Below, piece by piece: positions 1 through 64,000 of a stretch of DNA of 64,000 bases. The stretch's first letter is position 1; each line of letters opens with the position of its first letter. Made by a program: the position numbers and the translations under genes. Below the pieces are notes generated by a model that was given only the letters and a program-made list of their open reading frames with translations, had not been told where the DNA came from and made no database searches. The stretch lies in NCBI GenBank assembly GCA_054601695.1, contig BAAHQB010000002.1:248001-312000 (forward strand). Direction: 5' to 3'. Source of the stretch: Amorphochlora amoebiformis (Eukaryota > Cercozoa > Chlorarachniophyceae).

Positions 1-24
1 TGGTAAAAAACAAAGGATCTAGAA

Positions 25-100
<76 letters not shown>

Positions 101-105
101 CTATA

Positions 106-193
<88 letters not shown>

Positions 194-293
194 ATATATG
201 TGTATATGTATGTGTATATAATATATACATATTCATATATATATATATACTATATAATATGTGTACATGTAAATAACATATCTATATATATGC

Positions 294-349
<56 letters not shown>

Positions 350-402
350 ACACTTATTTATAATATATAACATGTATACGATATACTATACATACACATA
401 TA

Positions 403-450
<48 letters not shown>

Positions 451-559
451 CATTATATATATAGTATATATATATATATGTATTTATATATTATGTAGAT
501 ATACCATATGTCTGGACCGATAGGCCGTACATTCCCTAGAACACGCGTTTGTCTGGTAA

Positions 560-774
560 CATATATAGATATATACAATTAATATAATATATATATGTGT
601 ATATATATAATTAAGATATACAGATAATACAATTAAGATATATAGATATCTACAATTAATATATAGATAAATACAATTTGCATACATCGATAAATACAAT
701 TCAGGTATATATATAGATAAACACATTAAACATACATACTTAAATACATTAGCATACATAGATAAACACAATTC

Positions 775-827
<53 letters not shown>

Positions 828-955
828 GATAAATACATTAAACATATGCACATAATACATTTAGCATACATAGATAATACAATTCAGATATATAGATTTA
901 ATACTTTAAACAAACACACATAAATACAGTTAGCATACATAGATAAATACAATGC
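560..955. repeat. Degenerate tandem repeat, roughly 35-40 bp unit
   Basis: Variants of a unit built on AGATAAATACAATT followed by AGCATACAT or AACATACAT recur about ten times. They are interrupted by an (AT)n tract at about 780-830. No coding potential is evident. Confidence 0.6.
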
Positions 956-957
956 TT

Positions 958-1155
958 ACATCTTTGTCTCTCATTCCTTCTCTCTCTCTCTTTCTCTTCT
1001 CCTCCTCATTATTATTTTTGCTCTCTTTCTCTCTCTCTCTCTGTCTCTCTCTATCTCTCCCGATTTTGCCTCTCTCTCTCCCTTTTTCCTTTCTCCTCTC
1101 TAGCTTCTCTCTCTCTCTCTCTTTCTCGCTTTTCCATATCTCTCTCTCTCTGGTA
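958..1155. repeat. (CT)n-rich low-complexity tract
   Basis: A pyrimidine-rich stretch of TCTCTC with short interruptions. The open frames through it code only for Leu/Ser on one strand and Arg/Glu on the other, as expected of a simple repeat. Confidence 0.8.
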
Positions 1156-1224
1156 ACATACATAGATAAGTACTATTCTTAAGTGTTTAGTAACGTACAT
1201 AGAAAAATAGATATCTTAATGTTA

Positions 1225-1276
<52 letters not shown>

Positions 1277-1329
1277 GCATATATATATATAGTAACCTTA
1301 AGAATTCTGCTAACAAGTGCGAAGTGTTG

Positions 1330-1381
<52 letters not shown>

Positions 1382-1399
1382 CATATATATATATTTAAG

Positions 1400-1565
1400 A
1401 AATATCACATATACATATGTATATATCCATAATTAACCTTAAGAATTCCGATATATATTTCTATAATATCACATACATATATGTACATTATCTATAATTA
1501 ACCTTATATTTGTAAAATTTTACATACCGATATGTATATTATCTATAATTAACCTTAAAGACTCC

Positions 1566-1621
<56 letters not shown>

Positions 1622-1850
1622 ATTATAAAATATCACATACATATATGTATATTATCAATAATTAACCTTAAAGAATCCGATATATATATATATATATATA
1701 CATATATACATGTACATATGTATATATATACATACACATGTATATATATATATACATACACATATACATATATATACATATGTATATTTGTAAAGTATCA
1801 CACACATATATCTATATTATCCGTAATTAACCTTAACAATCCTATGTAAA
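1400..1850. repeat. Tandem repeat around ATAATTAACCTTAA
   Basis: The block ATCTATAATTAACCTTA with a flanking ATATCACATACATAT recurs about five times at roughly 80-140 bp spacing. The copies are separated by (AT)n. The layout resembles the junction ladders elsewhere in the window, but no exon is recognised here. Confidence 0.6.
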
Positions 1851-1869
1851 GCAGATATAGACTCTATTC

Positions 1870-1918
1870 TTGGCGTATGCTTAACGCAATCAGACTTCCG
1901 GTGGAATACATGTTGATT

Positions 1919-1980
<62 letters not shown>

Positions 1981-2085
1981 ATATATATATATATATATAC
2001 ATATGTATTACATTATGTATATATATATATATATATCGTATGCTTAACGCAATCAGACTTCCGGTGGAATACATGTTGATGGGTC

Positions 2086-2134
<49 letters not shown>

Positions 2135-2136
2135 AA

Positions 2137-2190
<54 letters not shown>

Positions 2191-2240
2191 TATGCTTAAC
2201 ACAATCAGACTTCCGGGGGAATACATGTTGATGGGTCTAT
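1870..2240. repeat. Three copies of a 45-bp unique block separated by (AT)n
   Basis: A block starting CGTATGCTTAACGCAATC and ending ACATGTTGAT occurs near 1876, 2037 and 2189 with only a few substitutions. On the minus strand each copy is preceded by TATAG, like a 3' splice site. It may be a duplicated exon edge of an unresolved gene. Confidence 0.6.
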
Positions 2241-2253
2241 ATATTTAAGTAAG

Positions 2254-2298
<45 letters not shown>

Positions 2299-2320
2299 CA
2301 TTATGTATATATATATATAT

Positions 2321-2362
<42 letters not shown>

Positions 2363-2410
2363 ACATATATTCAGGACTTTCGATGAAGGACAGGTTAATG
2401 GTTCTCATGA

Positions 2411-2453
<43 letters not shown>

Positions 2454-2679
2454 AATAAATATATATATATACATAAATGTATATATATATATACAAATAC
2501 CCCAACACAACTACATTCCTTCATACACACACACCATCACAAACACACACACGCATGCAAAAAAACCTTTGAAAAAAAAAAAAAAGGCCAAAAATACCCA
2601 AAAAAAAAAACTCAAGCACAAGCAAACGCAGCACAAACCTTAGCGTTCCCAGACTTTTCGGCCGGATTGTAAGAGTGCA

Positions 2680-18096
<15,417 letters not shown>

Positions 18097-18273
18097 CACA
18101 TAACAGTGAGAAGTAACCCCCTTCCGTATATATACATGCTACGAACTGTATCTAAAAATATGTGTTTATGTGTATAAATACATTATATATATATATATAT
18201 ATAGATAGATAGATAGATATATATATATATATATATAATGTATAATGTATATCTACCTATAAATATACGTGCA

Positions 18274-18342
<69 letters not shown>

Positions 18343-18362
18343 ATTAATGAATATTGAGCATG

Positions 18363-18415
<53 letters not shown>

Positions 18416-18499
18416 ATTAATGAATATTGAGCATGTATGCGTAGTGCATGTGTATGAATGGATGTGTGTGTACACATACGTTAAAATATATGTGTAAAT

Positions 18500-19547
18500 A
18501 TGGCTGTATCCACCTTGAAGACATTGATGACGACAATGGTAGGTGTTGGACCCCAGACCAAGTAGTGTTATGGCTTCACTCGGTTACGAAAAAATACACA
18601 CCCCTTCCCTAACCCCAACTCGAACCCTAACCCCAACGACAACACTAACCATCGCCCCTAATCGAGCTGACGGTAAGTATCGGGTCCCAGGTGGGATGTT
18701 CAGAGCTGCGGAACGAATTTCTCGCCCTTGATATGTGCGGGGTAGCCCTGGCGACCGTGACGCGCGATCAACTCGTAACAGAGACCCTCAATGCGTCGAA
18801 GGAGGGCAAGTTTGCCACGCGGCGCAAGATCCGAAGCAAAGTCGCGGACGAATTCTGGCCAAACCTCATCCGCCTTCGGCTGGTAAACCGTTATCATGTC
18901 ATCAAATGAGACATGTAGAAAACAAGATGAATAAGATTGTATGCACCCACACCCCCTCCCCCCTCTAATCTTTCTACGAACGGAACGCGTACATAAAACT
19001 AGATGAACAAACCGTGTCTAAACCCCCTCTCCCTTTCCCAGTCGAATGGACTAGAGTCTCCCGACGTCGACGCCAAGGGTCTTCGGATCGCAATGGACCG
19101 CCTCTCGGTGAGTAAGAGAGAAAATGTCAACCCTTTTGGCGATCCGGCTTCCCTGCTCGACCCCAAAGATAAGGAAGGTGATTGCGACCCGCCACGTCCC
19201 CAAGAGCACTTACAGTCGCCAGGACAGATACAACAACCCACGCCCCCCTCGAAGCCAGCCATCAGGGCGGACGCCAAGGTGGATAGCAAAGCAGGGGGGG
19301 GCGGAGGGGCGCAAGGCACAGGGGCAGGGCTTGCGGGGGGGGGGGGCGATGACTTCGAGGAAGAGCCGCCACAGTTCTTGTGTCCCATCACCCAGGAGCT
19401 CATGACGGAACCCGTAAACTGTAAAGGTGGGATGAGTTGCATGTGTGAATTTTTTGCAAAGTTTGGGAGTTAGGGGGGTGTTTGAGTGTAAGGGAGTTGG
19501 TTGGAGAATGAGGGGGAGTGTGGATTGTGATGTATTTTGTGTGTATA

Positions 19548-19579
<32 letters not shown>

Positions 19580-19585
19580 TATATA

Positions 19586-19648
<63 letters not shown>

Positions 19649-19785
19649 AATGATATATATATATATATGTGTGTGTGTGTGTAAATATAGACTTATATTG
19701 TTAAGAAATAATATATATATATATATATGTATATGTATATGTTTATGTATTTTGTGGGTAAATATATGTGTACACACAATCATAT

Positions 19786-19825
<40 letters not shown>

Positions 19826-19885
19826 ATGTGTGTATTTAAAGCTATATTTATGTCTTCACAATATAAGTACATTTTACACACACGC

Positions 19886-19945
<60 letters not shown>

Positions 19946-20026
19946 ATATACATATATATATATATATATGATTGTGTGTACACATATATTTACACACAAA
20001 ATACATGAACAAAAACATATACATAT

Positions 20027-20064
<38 letters not shown>

Positions 20065-20565
20065 AGACAGTAATAATAACCCCAATAAAATAATATGACA
20101 TACAAATTTACAAACATGTACCATTGAAAACATAACATAGATGGTGTAACCTACGAGCGGTCTGCAATACTGGATTGGATCGACCGACACGGAACCTCTC
20201 CCACCACTCGGGAACCCCTCAATAATTCACATGTACAAAATTAACAAATACACACTCACATATGGTGTACCCCTTCGAGAACCAATGAACAAATCACATG
20301 CGAATCATTACCAAATATGTATGCGTATGTGAGTGTGGATATTATGTATGTGTACATATGTGTGTGTATGTATGTACATATATATATATATATATATACT
20401 TATATATATATACACACACACATATATATATATATGTATGTATTGCGAATTATCTACATTTGTGTATATATGAAACTATTCAAATAGGTGTTCCCCAACC
20501 TCGTTCTGAAGGAAATGATTCAAGAATTCCGACGCTCGAAAAATGCGAAACTAAAGTTGAACTGA
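18500..20565 (+). CDS. Small U-box protein (probable E3 ubiquitin ligase)
   Basis: A U-box binds the E2-ubiquitin conjugate, so a role in ubiquitin transfer is inferred from the family. Exons: 18500-18538, 18691-18882, 19042-19426, 20141-20232, 20488-20565; all phases agree and the product is 261 aa. The U-box occupies about residues 187-255 and is split over three exons. The first part reads FLCPITQELMTEPV, the middle DGVTYERSAILDWI and GTSPTTREPL, the last FPNLVLKEMIQEF. This is the canonical order and length. Residues 14-77 are helix-like, with an Armadillo flavour (CSELRNEFLALDMCGVALAT), but too short to assign. Residues 95-185 are Pro/Gly/Asp-rich and probably disordered. The start MAVSTLKTLM is the only ATG that joins exon 2 in phase. 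Intron 1 contains degenerate CCCTAA repeats. The donor of exon 2 (CTG/GTAAAC) is the least certain junction. Confidence 0.85.
18601..18664 (+). repeat. Degenerate telomeric repeat in U-box intron 1
   Basis: CCCTAA and CCCCAA-like units (for example CCCTAACCCCAAC), about eight decayed copies, on the sense strand of the host gene and about 60 bp downstream of its 5' splice site. Confidence 0.7.
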
Positions 20566-21011
20566 GTTGCTTAGACTCTGACTACTAGACTAGTCTGAGT
20601 CACTGTAGGTAGTCTAGGTAGTAGGTCTAGAGGTCATTCCCAGTCCTAAAGTTGCCTAGGTTGCCCGTGAGATCAATTGTCGAGCTTAAGTTGAATCGAG
20701 AGAATCTGAAAATATCAATGATTGGACGAAGATCTAGGAAGATTCCGATTAGTTATCTATATTCTAGAATATCTAGAATATATGCTTTGCGGCCTATCTA
20801 CTAGATTTAGATGTAGACTGGATCCTGCCACAGACTGGCTACTTTTATACTAGTATACGGGCTGGAGCCTAGATCTAGGTAGCATTGGCAAATCGACTCT
20901 GAACAACCGTGTCAAATGCCCACTGGACGACGTACGAAGATATATATATATCTACATATATATATCTAGCTAGATATATATACATGTGGGTATGGAGGTA
21001 CACTGTACGTG

Positions 21012-21057
<46 letters not shown>

Positions 21058-21459
21058 CATACATACACACATATACTAAAACTAGTAAAATATCGAGTAT
21101 ACAAGGGATTGTTATATTCATCAATCATCATTGGATATATGTAATGTGTACTACCGGGCTGGAGCCTAGATCTAGGTAGCATTGGCAAAGTGACTCTGAA
21201 CAACCGTGTCAAATGCCCACTGGACTTACGAAGATTTTCGACAAGGTGATTGGGCCATCAAGCGGATGGTGCGCACCGTTTCCGGGCTTTGAGCACGGTT
21301 ATCAGCGGTAATATACATCGTGTACATATATATATATTGTATATATTATATCTATATATATATATATATGTATATATGTATATATATATATATGTATGTA
21401 TGTATATATGAATTATATATATATATATATATATATATTTTTATATATATTGAAACATG

Positions 21460-21513
<54 letters not shown>

Positions 21514-22051
21514 AGTAAGCTTTAGTCCTCAGTGGTGTGAAGAACTTGGATTACTTTCCTGTTATCATAAGCCTACATTGACCTATTTTATGTCGCGTGT
21601 TGAATTTAAATTTATGAACCTAGTAACAACAACATTATTCTGAGATCATTGAAGTCTAAACACATGACATTATTATAGCTAGGTTGGGCATCGTTATATT
21701 GGACACCACCAGAGCCAAGCATATTCTGGATATTTTTGCATACTACAGATAGCCTGTACTAGTATAGTCTAGATAGCAAACAAAGATCGCTTTACTATTG
21801 TACGTCTTGGAACCTAAATGAAGATTAAATCTATTGGATACGGCCTATGCGCGGCCGTTGTTACATAAGTAATTGGACAATCGAATTAACTTTGGTTGCG
21901 GCAGGTGCATGAAGTTTTTTTTTATACACTTTTACATGCGAAAGTTTGTCTGGTTTGTAACAAGATCTTCGAGAAATCTTATCTAGGTAGATATCTCGCT
22001 AGTCTCTTCATCTCTCTTTATCTCCCGTTCCATGTTTTAGAGGCTGGAGCC
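20566..22051. other. Convergent intergenic region
   Basis: This lies between the 3' ends of the U-box gene (plus) and the SDR gene (minus). It is mostly unique DNA rich in CTAG-containing words (TCTAGA, ACTAG, CCTAGATCTAGG), with an (AT)n block at 20940-21050 and another at 21320-21510. I see no coding exon with flanking splice signals. Both genes should terminate here, but no clear polyadenylation signal was identified. Confidence 0.6.
20857..21238. repeat. Duplicated 85-bp segment rich in CTAG
   Basis: A segment starting GGGCTGGAGCCTAGATCTAG and running through AACCGTGTCAAATGCCCACT is present at about 20859-20942 and about 21153-21236. Only a few substitutions distinguish the copies. The copies flank an (AT)n tract. 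Confidence 0.85.
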
Positions 22052-25332
<3,281 letters not shown>

Positions 25333-25618
25333 CGGTTGGAAGGGCTTTGGGTTATGCGTGGTCTCGTTGGGATATTTTCAATTGATGGAATGGAATAGCT
25401 GTTATTACCCGGGTTTTAGAGAAAAGAACCGAAGAGAAGACCGCTCAGACATCTGATAACGCATATCTCCGATCAAGATGGAGATATTATATCTAATATA
25501 CAAGATATTCAAATATAAAGGTATTCAGATATGTAGATATCCAAAACTTATCTAACTCACACAGTCCCGCCGTTGTCCCCCTGCCAATAGTGGCGCCAGA
25601 TTCGATACGAACTACCCG
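25333..25618. promoter_or_regulatory. Short divergent promoter region
   Basis: 286 bp separate the ATG of the SDR (minus) from the proposed ATG of the plus-strand gene. It holds no exon-like sequence. ATATC/GATAT words recur at 25485-25550. Both promoters must lie here if the two starts are right. No TATA box or other specific motif can be named with confidence. Confidence 0.55.
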
Positions 25619-28964
<3,346 letters not shown>

Positions 28965-28983
28965 CTGTTAGGATATATACATG

Positions 28984-29065
<82 letters not shown>

Positions 29066-29163
29066 CATATATATGTGTATATATGTGTTTACATATATAT
29101 AATATACGTATAATTGTGTGTGTATGTATATATCAACAAACATATATAATCTATACATATGGG

Positions 29164-29197
<34 letters not shown>

Positions 29198-29243
29198 ATT
29201 ATATTTGTATATTTATCCTATATGTATAGATTAATATATATAG

Positions 29244-29640
29244 GTTAGGGCTGCTATTAGGCTTAGGTTCACGGTTAGGGTTAGGGTTAGGGTTAGGGTT
29301 AGGGTTAGGGTTAGGGTTAGGGTTAGGGTTAGGATCAGATTATTCAGCATGTCTTAGTCGATCGACTCCTCCACAGAGGGGCTATAGTGCTGTTGGGATA
29401 GGGTTAAGAGTTAGGGTTGGGGTTAGGGTTAGTTTAGGGTTGGATTAGATTAGGGCTGTGTTAGGGTTAGGGTTAGGGTTTGGGTTAGGGTTAGGATTAG
29501 GGTTAGGGTTAGGGTTAGGGTTAGGGTTAGGCTTAGTTTAGGGTTGGGTTAGATTAGGGTTAGGTTAGGGTTAGGGTTTGGTTTAGGTTCAGATGTTAGG
29601 GTTAGGGTTGGGGTTGGGTTAGGGTTCAAAATATTATGGT
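29244..29640 (+). repeat. Interstitial TTAGGG array, partly degenerate
   Basis: Two runs of perfect TTAGGG (about 29274-29330 and 29485-29530) lie within degenerate units such as TTAGGCTTAGG and TTAGGGTTGGGTTAG. It sits between two plus-strand genes. It is G-rich on the plus strand, opposite to the intronic tracts. Confidence 0.95.
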
Positions 29641-29790
29641 TAGAGGTGTTAATGTTATAGTATATATATATATATTATATATATATAATATATATATATA
29701 ATATATATAATATATACATATATTATAATATTTTTACGTACGGCGTCAGGTTCTGAATGTCCTGTTGATATATAAATATAATATATATTA

Positions 29791-29821
<31 letters not shown>

Positions 29822-29845
29822 GTGTATATATATATATTTATACTA

Positions 29846-29909
<64 letters not shown>

Positions 29910-29929
29910 TATATACACATATACACACA

Positions 29930-31395
29930 TGTATAAGGGTATATATACATCAGAGACATGTACACCATATACACACATATATAAAGAGAGTATATATAAT
30001 ATATACATCAGAGACCATATACACACATATATAAAGAGTATATATACATCAGAGACATGTACACCATATACACACATATATAAAGAGTATATATACATCA
30101 GAGACCATATACACACATATATAAAGAGTATATATACATCAGAGACATGTAAACCATATATAAAGAGTATATATACATCAGAGACATGTACACCATATAC
30201 ACACATATATAAAGAGTATATATACATCAGAGACCATATACACACATATATAAAGAGTATATATACATCAGAGACATGTAAACCATATACACACATATAT
30301 AAAGAGTATATGTAAATCAGAGACCATATACACACATATATAAAGGGCATATATACATCAGAGACATGTACACCATATACACACATATATAAAGAGTATA
30401 TATACATCAGAGACATGTACACCATATACACACATATATAAAGAGAGTATATATACATCAGAGACCATATACACACATATATAAAGGGTATATATACATC
30501 AGAGACATGTAAACCATATACACACATATATAAAGAGTATATATACATCAGAGACCATATACACACATATATAAAGAGTATATATACATCAGAGACATGT
30601 ACACCATATACACACATATATAAAGAGTATATATACATCAGAGACCATATACACACATATATAAAGAGTATATATACATCAGAGACATGTACACCATATA
30701 CACACATATATAAAGAGTATATATACATCAGAGACCATATACACACATATATAAAGGGTATATATACATCAGAGACATGTAAACCATATACACACATATA
30801 TAAAGAGAGTATATATACATCAGAGACCATATACACACATATATAAAGAGTATATATACATCAGAGACATGTACACCATATACACACATATATAAAGAGT
30901 ATATATACATCAGAGACCATATACACACATATATAAAGAGTATATATACATCAGAGACATGTACACCATATACACACATATATAAAGAGAGTATATATAC
31001 ATCAGAGACATGTAAACCATATATAAAGAGTATATATACATCAGAGACCATATACACACATATATAAAGAGTATATATACATCAGAGACCATATACACAC
31101 ATATATAAAGAGTATATATACATCAGAGACATGTACACCATATATAAAGAGTATATATACATCAGAGACCATATACACACATATATAAAGAGTATATATA
31201 CATCAGAGACCATATACACACATATATAAAGAGTATATGTACATCAGAGACATGTACACCATATATAAAGAGTATATATACATCAGAGACATGTAAACCA
31301 TATACACACATATATAAAGAGTATATATACATCAGAGACCATATACACACATATATAAAGGGTATATATACATCAGAGACATGTATTGGCACACA
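29930..31395. repeat. Minisatellite with 39-bp and 47-bp unit variants
   Basis: About 33 units. The short unit is TATATACATCAGAGAC plus a block reading CATATACACACATATATAAA and ending GAG. The long unit adds ATGTACAC (or ATGTAAAC) after GAGAC. Long and short units partly alternate. A few units lack the middle part. Long minus-strand frames through it are repeat artefacts. Confidence 0.95.
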
Positions 31396-31571
31396 TATAT
31401 AAAGACTATATCTCCAATCAGAGTCCCTATACACACATCTCTCGAAATATCTCAAAATCTCTCAAAATCTCTCGAAATCTCTCAAAATCTCCAAACCCGA
31501 TTCACCCTCTCTTTCTTTCCCTGATGACCTGAGATATCTCTTCTTCTCATTATTATATAGTATATATATAT

Positions 31572-31619
<48 letters not shown>

Positions 31620-31736
31620 ATATATATATATATATATATAGTATATATACATCACATACATGTACATATACATATATATATATATATATATATTATATAA
31701 TATATACACACATATATATAGTATTCTATATATTAT

Positions 31737-31793
<57 letters not shown>

Positions 31794-31801
31794 ATTAGAG
31801 T
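31396..31801 (+). promoter_or_regulatory. Upstream region of the 32-kb gene
   Basis: Unique DNA at 31400-31560 contains five tandem TCTC(A/G)AAAATC-like words and a CT-rich stretch. (AT)n follows to the proposed ATG at 31802. A promoter is expected here by position only. Confidence 0.35.
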
Positions 31802-63887
<32,086 letters not shown>

Positions 63888-63984
63888 TCATCTCTGTCTC
63901 TCTCTAGTCTCTGCCTTATGAATGTTCAATTTTTCTTTCCAATCTAAGAACCGATTATTCGGAGTGCTAGTGTCAAGCTAGAGA

Positions 63985-63990
63985 AATAAA
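63985..63990 (+). terminator. Possible polyadenylation signal AATAAA
   Basis: AATAAA lies 98 bp after the TGA of the 32-kb gene, in unique DNA. The cleavage site would fall at or beyond the end of the window. Confidence 0.45.
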
Positions 63991-64000
63991 GAAATGGTTC

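Larger units (their letters stand above)
1..2679. other. AT-microsatellite flank, no gene resolved
   Basis: This stretch follows the 3' end of the minus-strand fucosyltransferase gene. It is mostly (AT)n with short unique islands near 495-560, 1850-1920 and 2370-2410, plus an A/C-rich island near 2500-2640. The island near 500-560 has an AG...GT layout on the minus strand and could be an exon of another gene, but it is too short to join to anything. I found no supported coding region. Confidence 0.6.

Noticed and set aside
18700-18897. A 65-codon protein-like frame on the minus strand (MITVYQPKADEVWPEFVRDF)
   Set aside because: It is antisense to exon 2 of the U-box gene. The plus strand has matching splice signals and phase with four other exons, and the minus frame joins nothing.
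29244-29640. A chromosome end (telomere)
   Set aside because: Supported genes lie on both sides and the units are degenerate, so it is interstitial. The same holds for the tracts at 4789, 8525, 46829 and 60069.
29838-30836. Open frame of more than 300 codons on the minus strand ([11 protein letters not shown] repeats)
   Set aside because: It lies wholly inside the 39/47-bp minisatellite and merely translates the repeat. There is no start context, and other frames are equally open.

Overview
The window is nuclear DNA of a eukaryote, most likely a protist or alga. Every gene is split into many small exons with GT-AG (rarely GC-AG) junctions. (AT)n microsatellite dominates, and interstitial TTAGGG/CCCTAA tracts match a TTAGGG-type telomere. 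Coding DNA is a small fraction of the window. The lineage cannot be fixed from this sequence. A lumenal fucosyltransferase with an HxRGTDK-type motif would fit many algae, but that is only suggestive.

I joined exons by hand, requiring conserved protein sequence, splice signals and continuous reading phase. This gave six genes. (1) Minus strand, 13054 to 2680: a secreted, FUT8/NodZ-like fucosyltransferase, 17 exons, about 397 aa. (2) Plus strand, about 14337 to 18096: an unrecognised coiled-coil protein whose 5' end is unresolved. (3) Plus strand, 18500 to 20565: a small U-box (E3 ligase type) protein, 5 exons, 261 aa. (4) Minus strand, 25332 to 22052: a short-chain dehydrogenase/reductase, 10 exons, 258 aa. 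(5) Plus strand, 25619 to 28964: an unrecognised gene, head-to-head with the SDR and only partly resolved. (6) Plus strand, 31802 to 63887: one gene of about 44 exons spread over 32 kb, coding for about 750 aa of acidic, helix-rich protein that I do not recognise.

Layout: 1-2.7 kb is AT-repeat flank. 2.7-13 kb is the fucosyltransferase gene. 13-14.3 kb is a divergent intergenic region. 14.3-20.6 kb holds two plus-strand genes. 20.6-22 kb is a convergent intergenic region with a duplicated unique segment. 22-29 kb holds a divergent gene pair. 29-31.8 kb is telomeric repeat plus a minisatellite. 31.8-63.9 kb is the giant gene.

The most striking property is not a gene. Many exon-intron junctions have been copied, usually 20-80 bp of exon edge plus the adjoining intron, and the copies lie as ladders inside the neighbouring intron, separated by (AT)n, (GA)n or (CT)n. 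Introns grow by repeated duplication of their own splice-junction DNA. In addition, five introns contain telomeric repeat, always C-rich (CCCTAA) in the sense direction, and in three of them it starts at or within about ten bases of the 5' splice site. No bacterial features, CRISPR arrays, tRNA or rRNA genes were seen. The six genes show no evident shared pathway.
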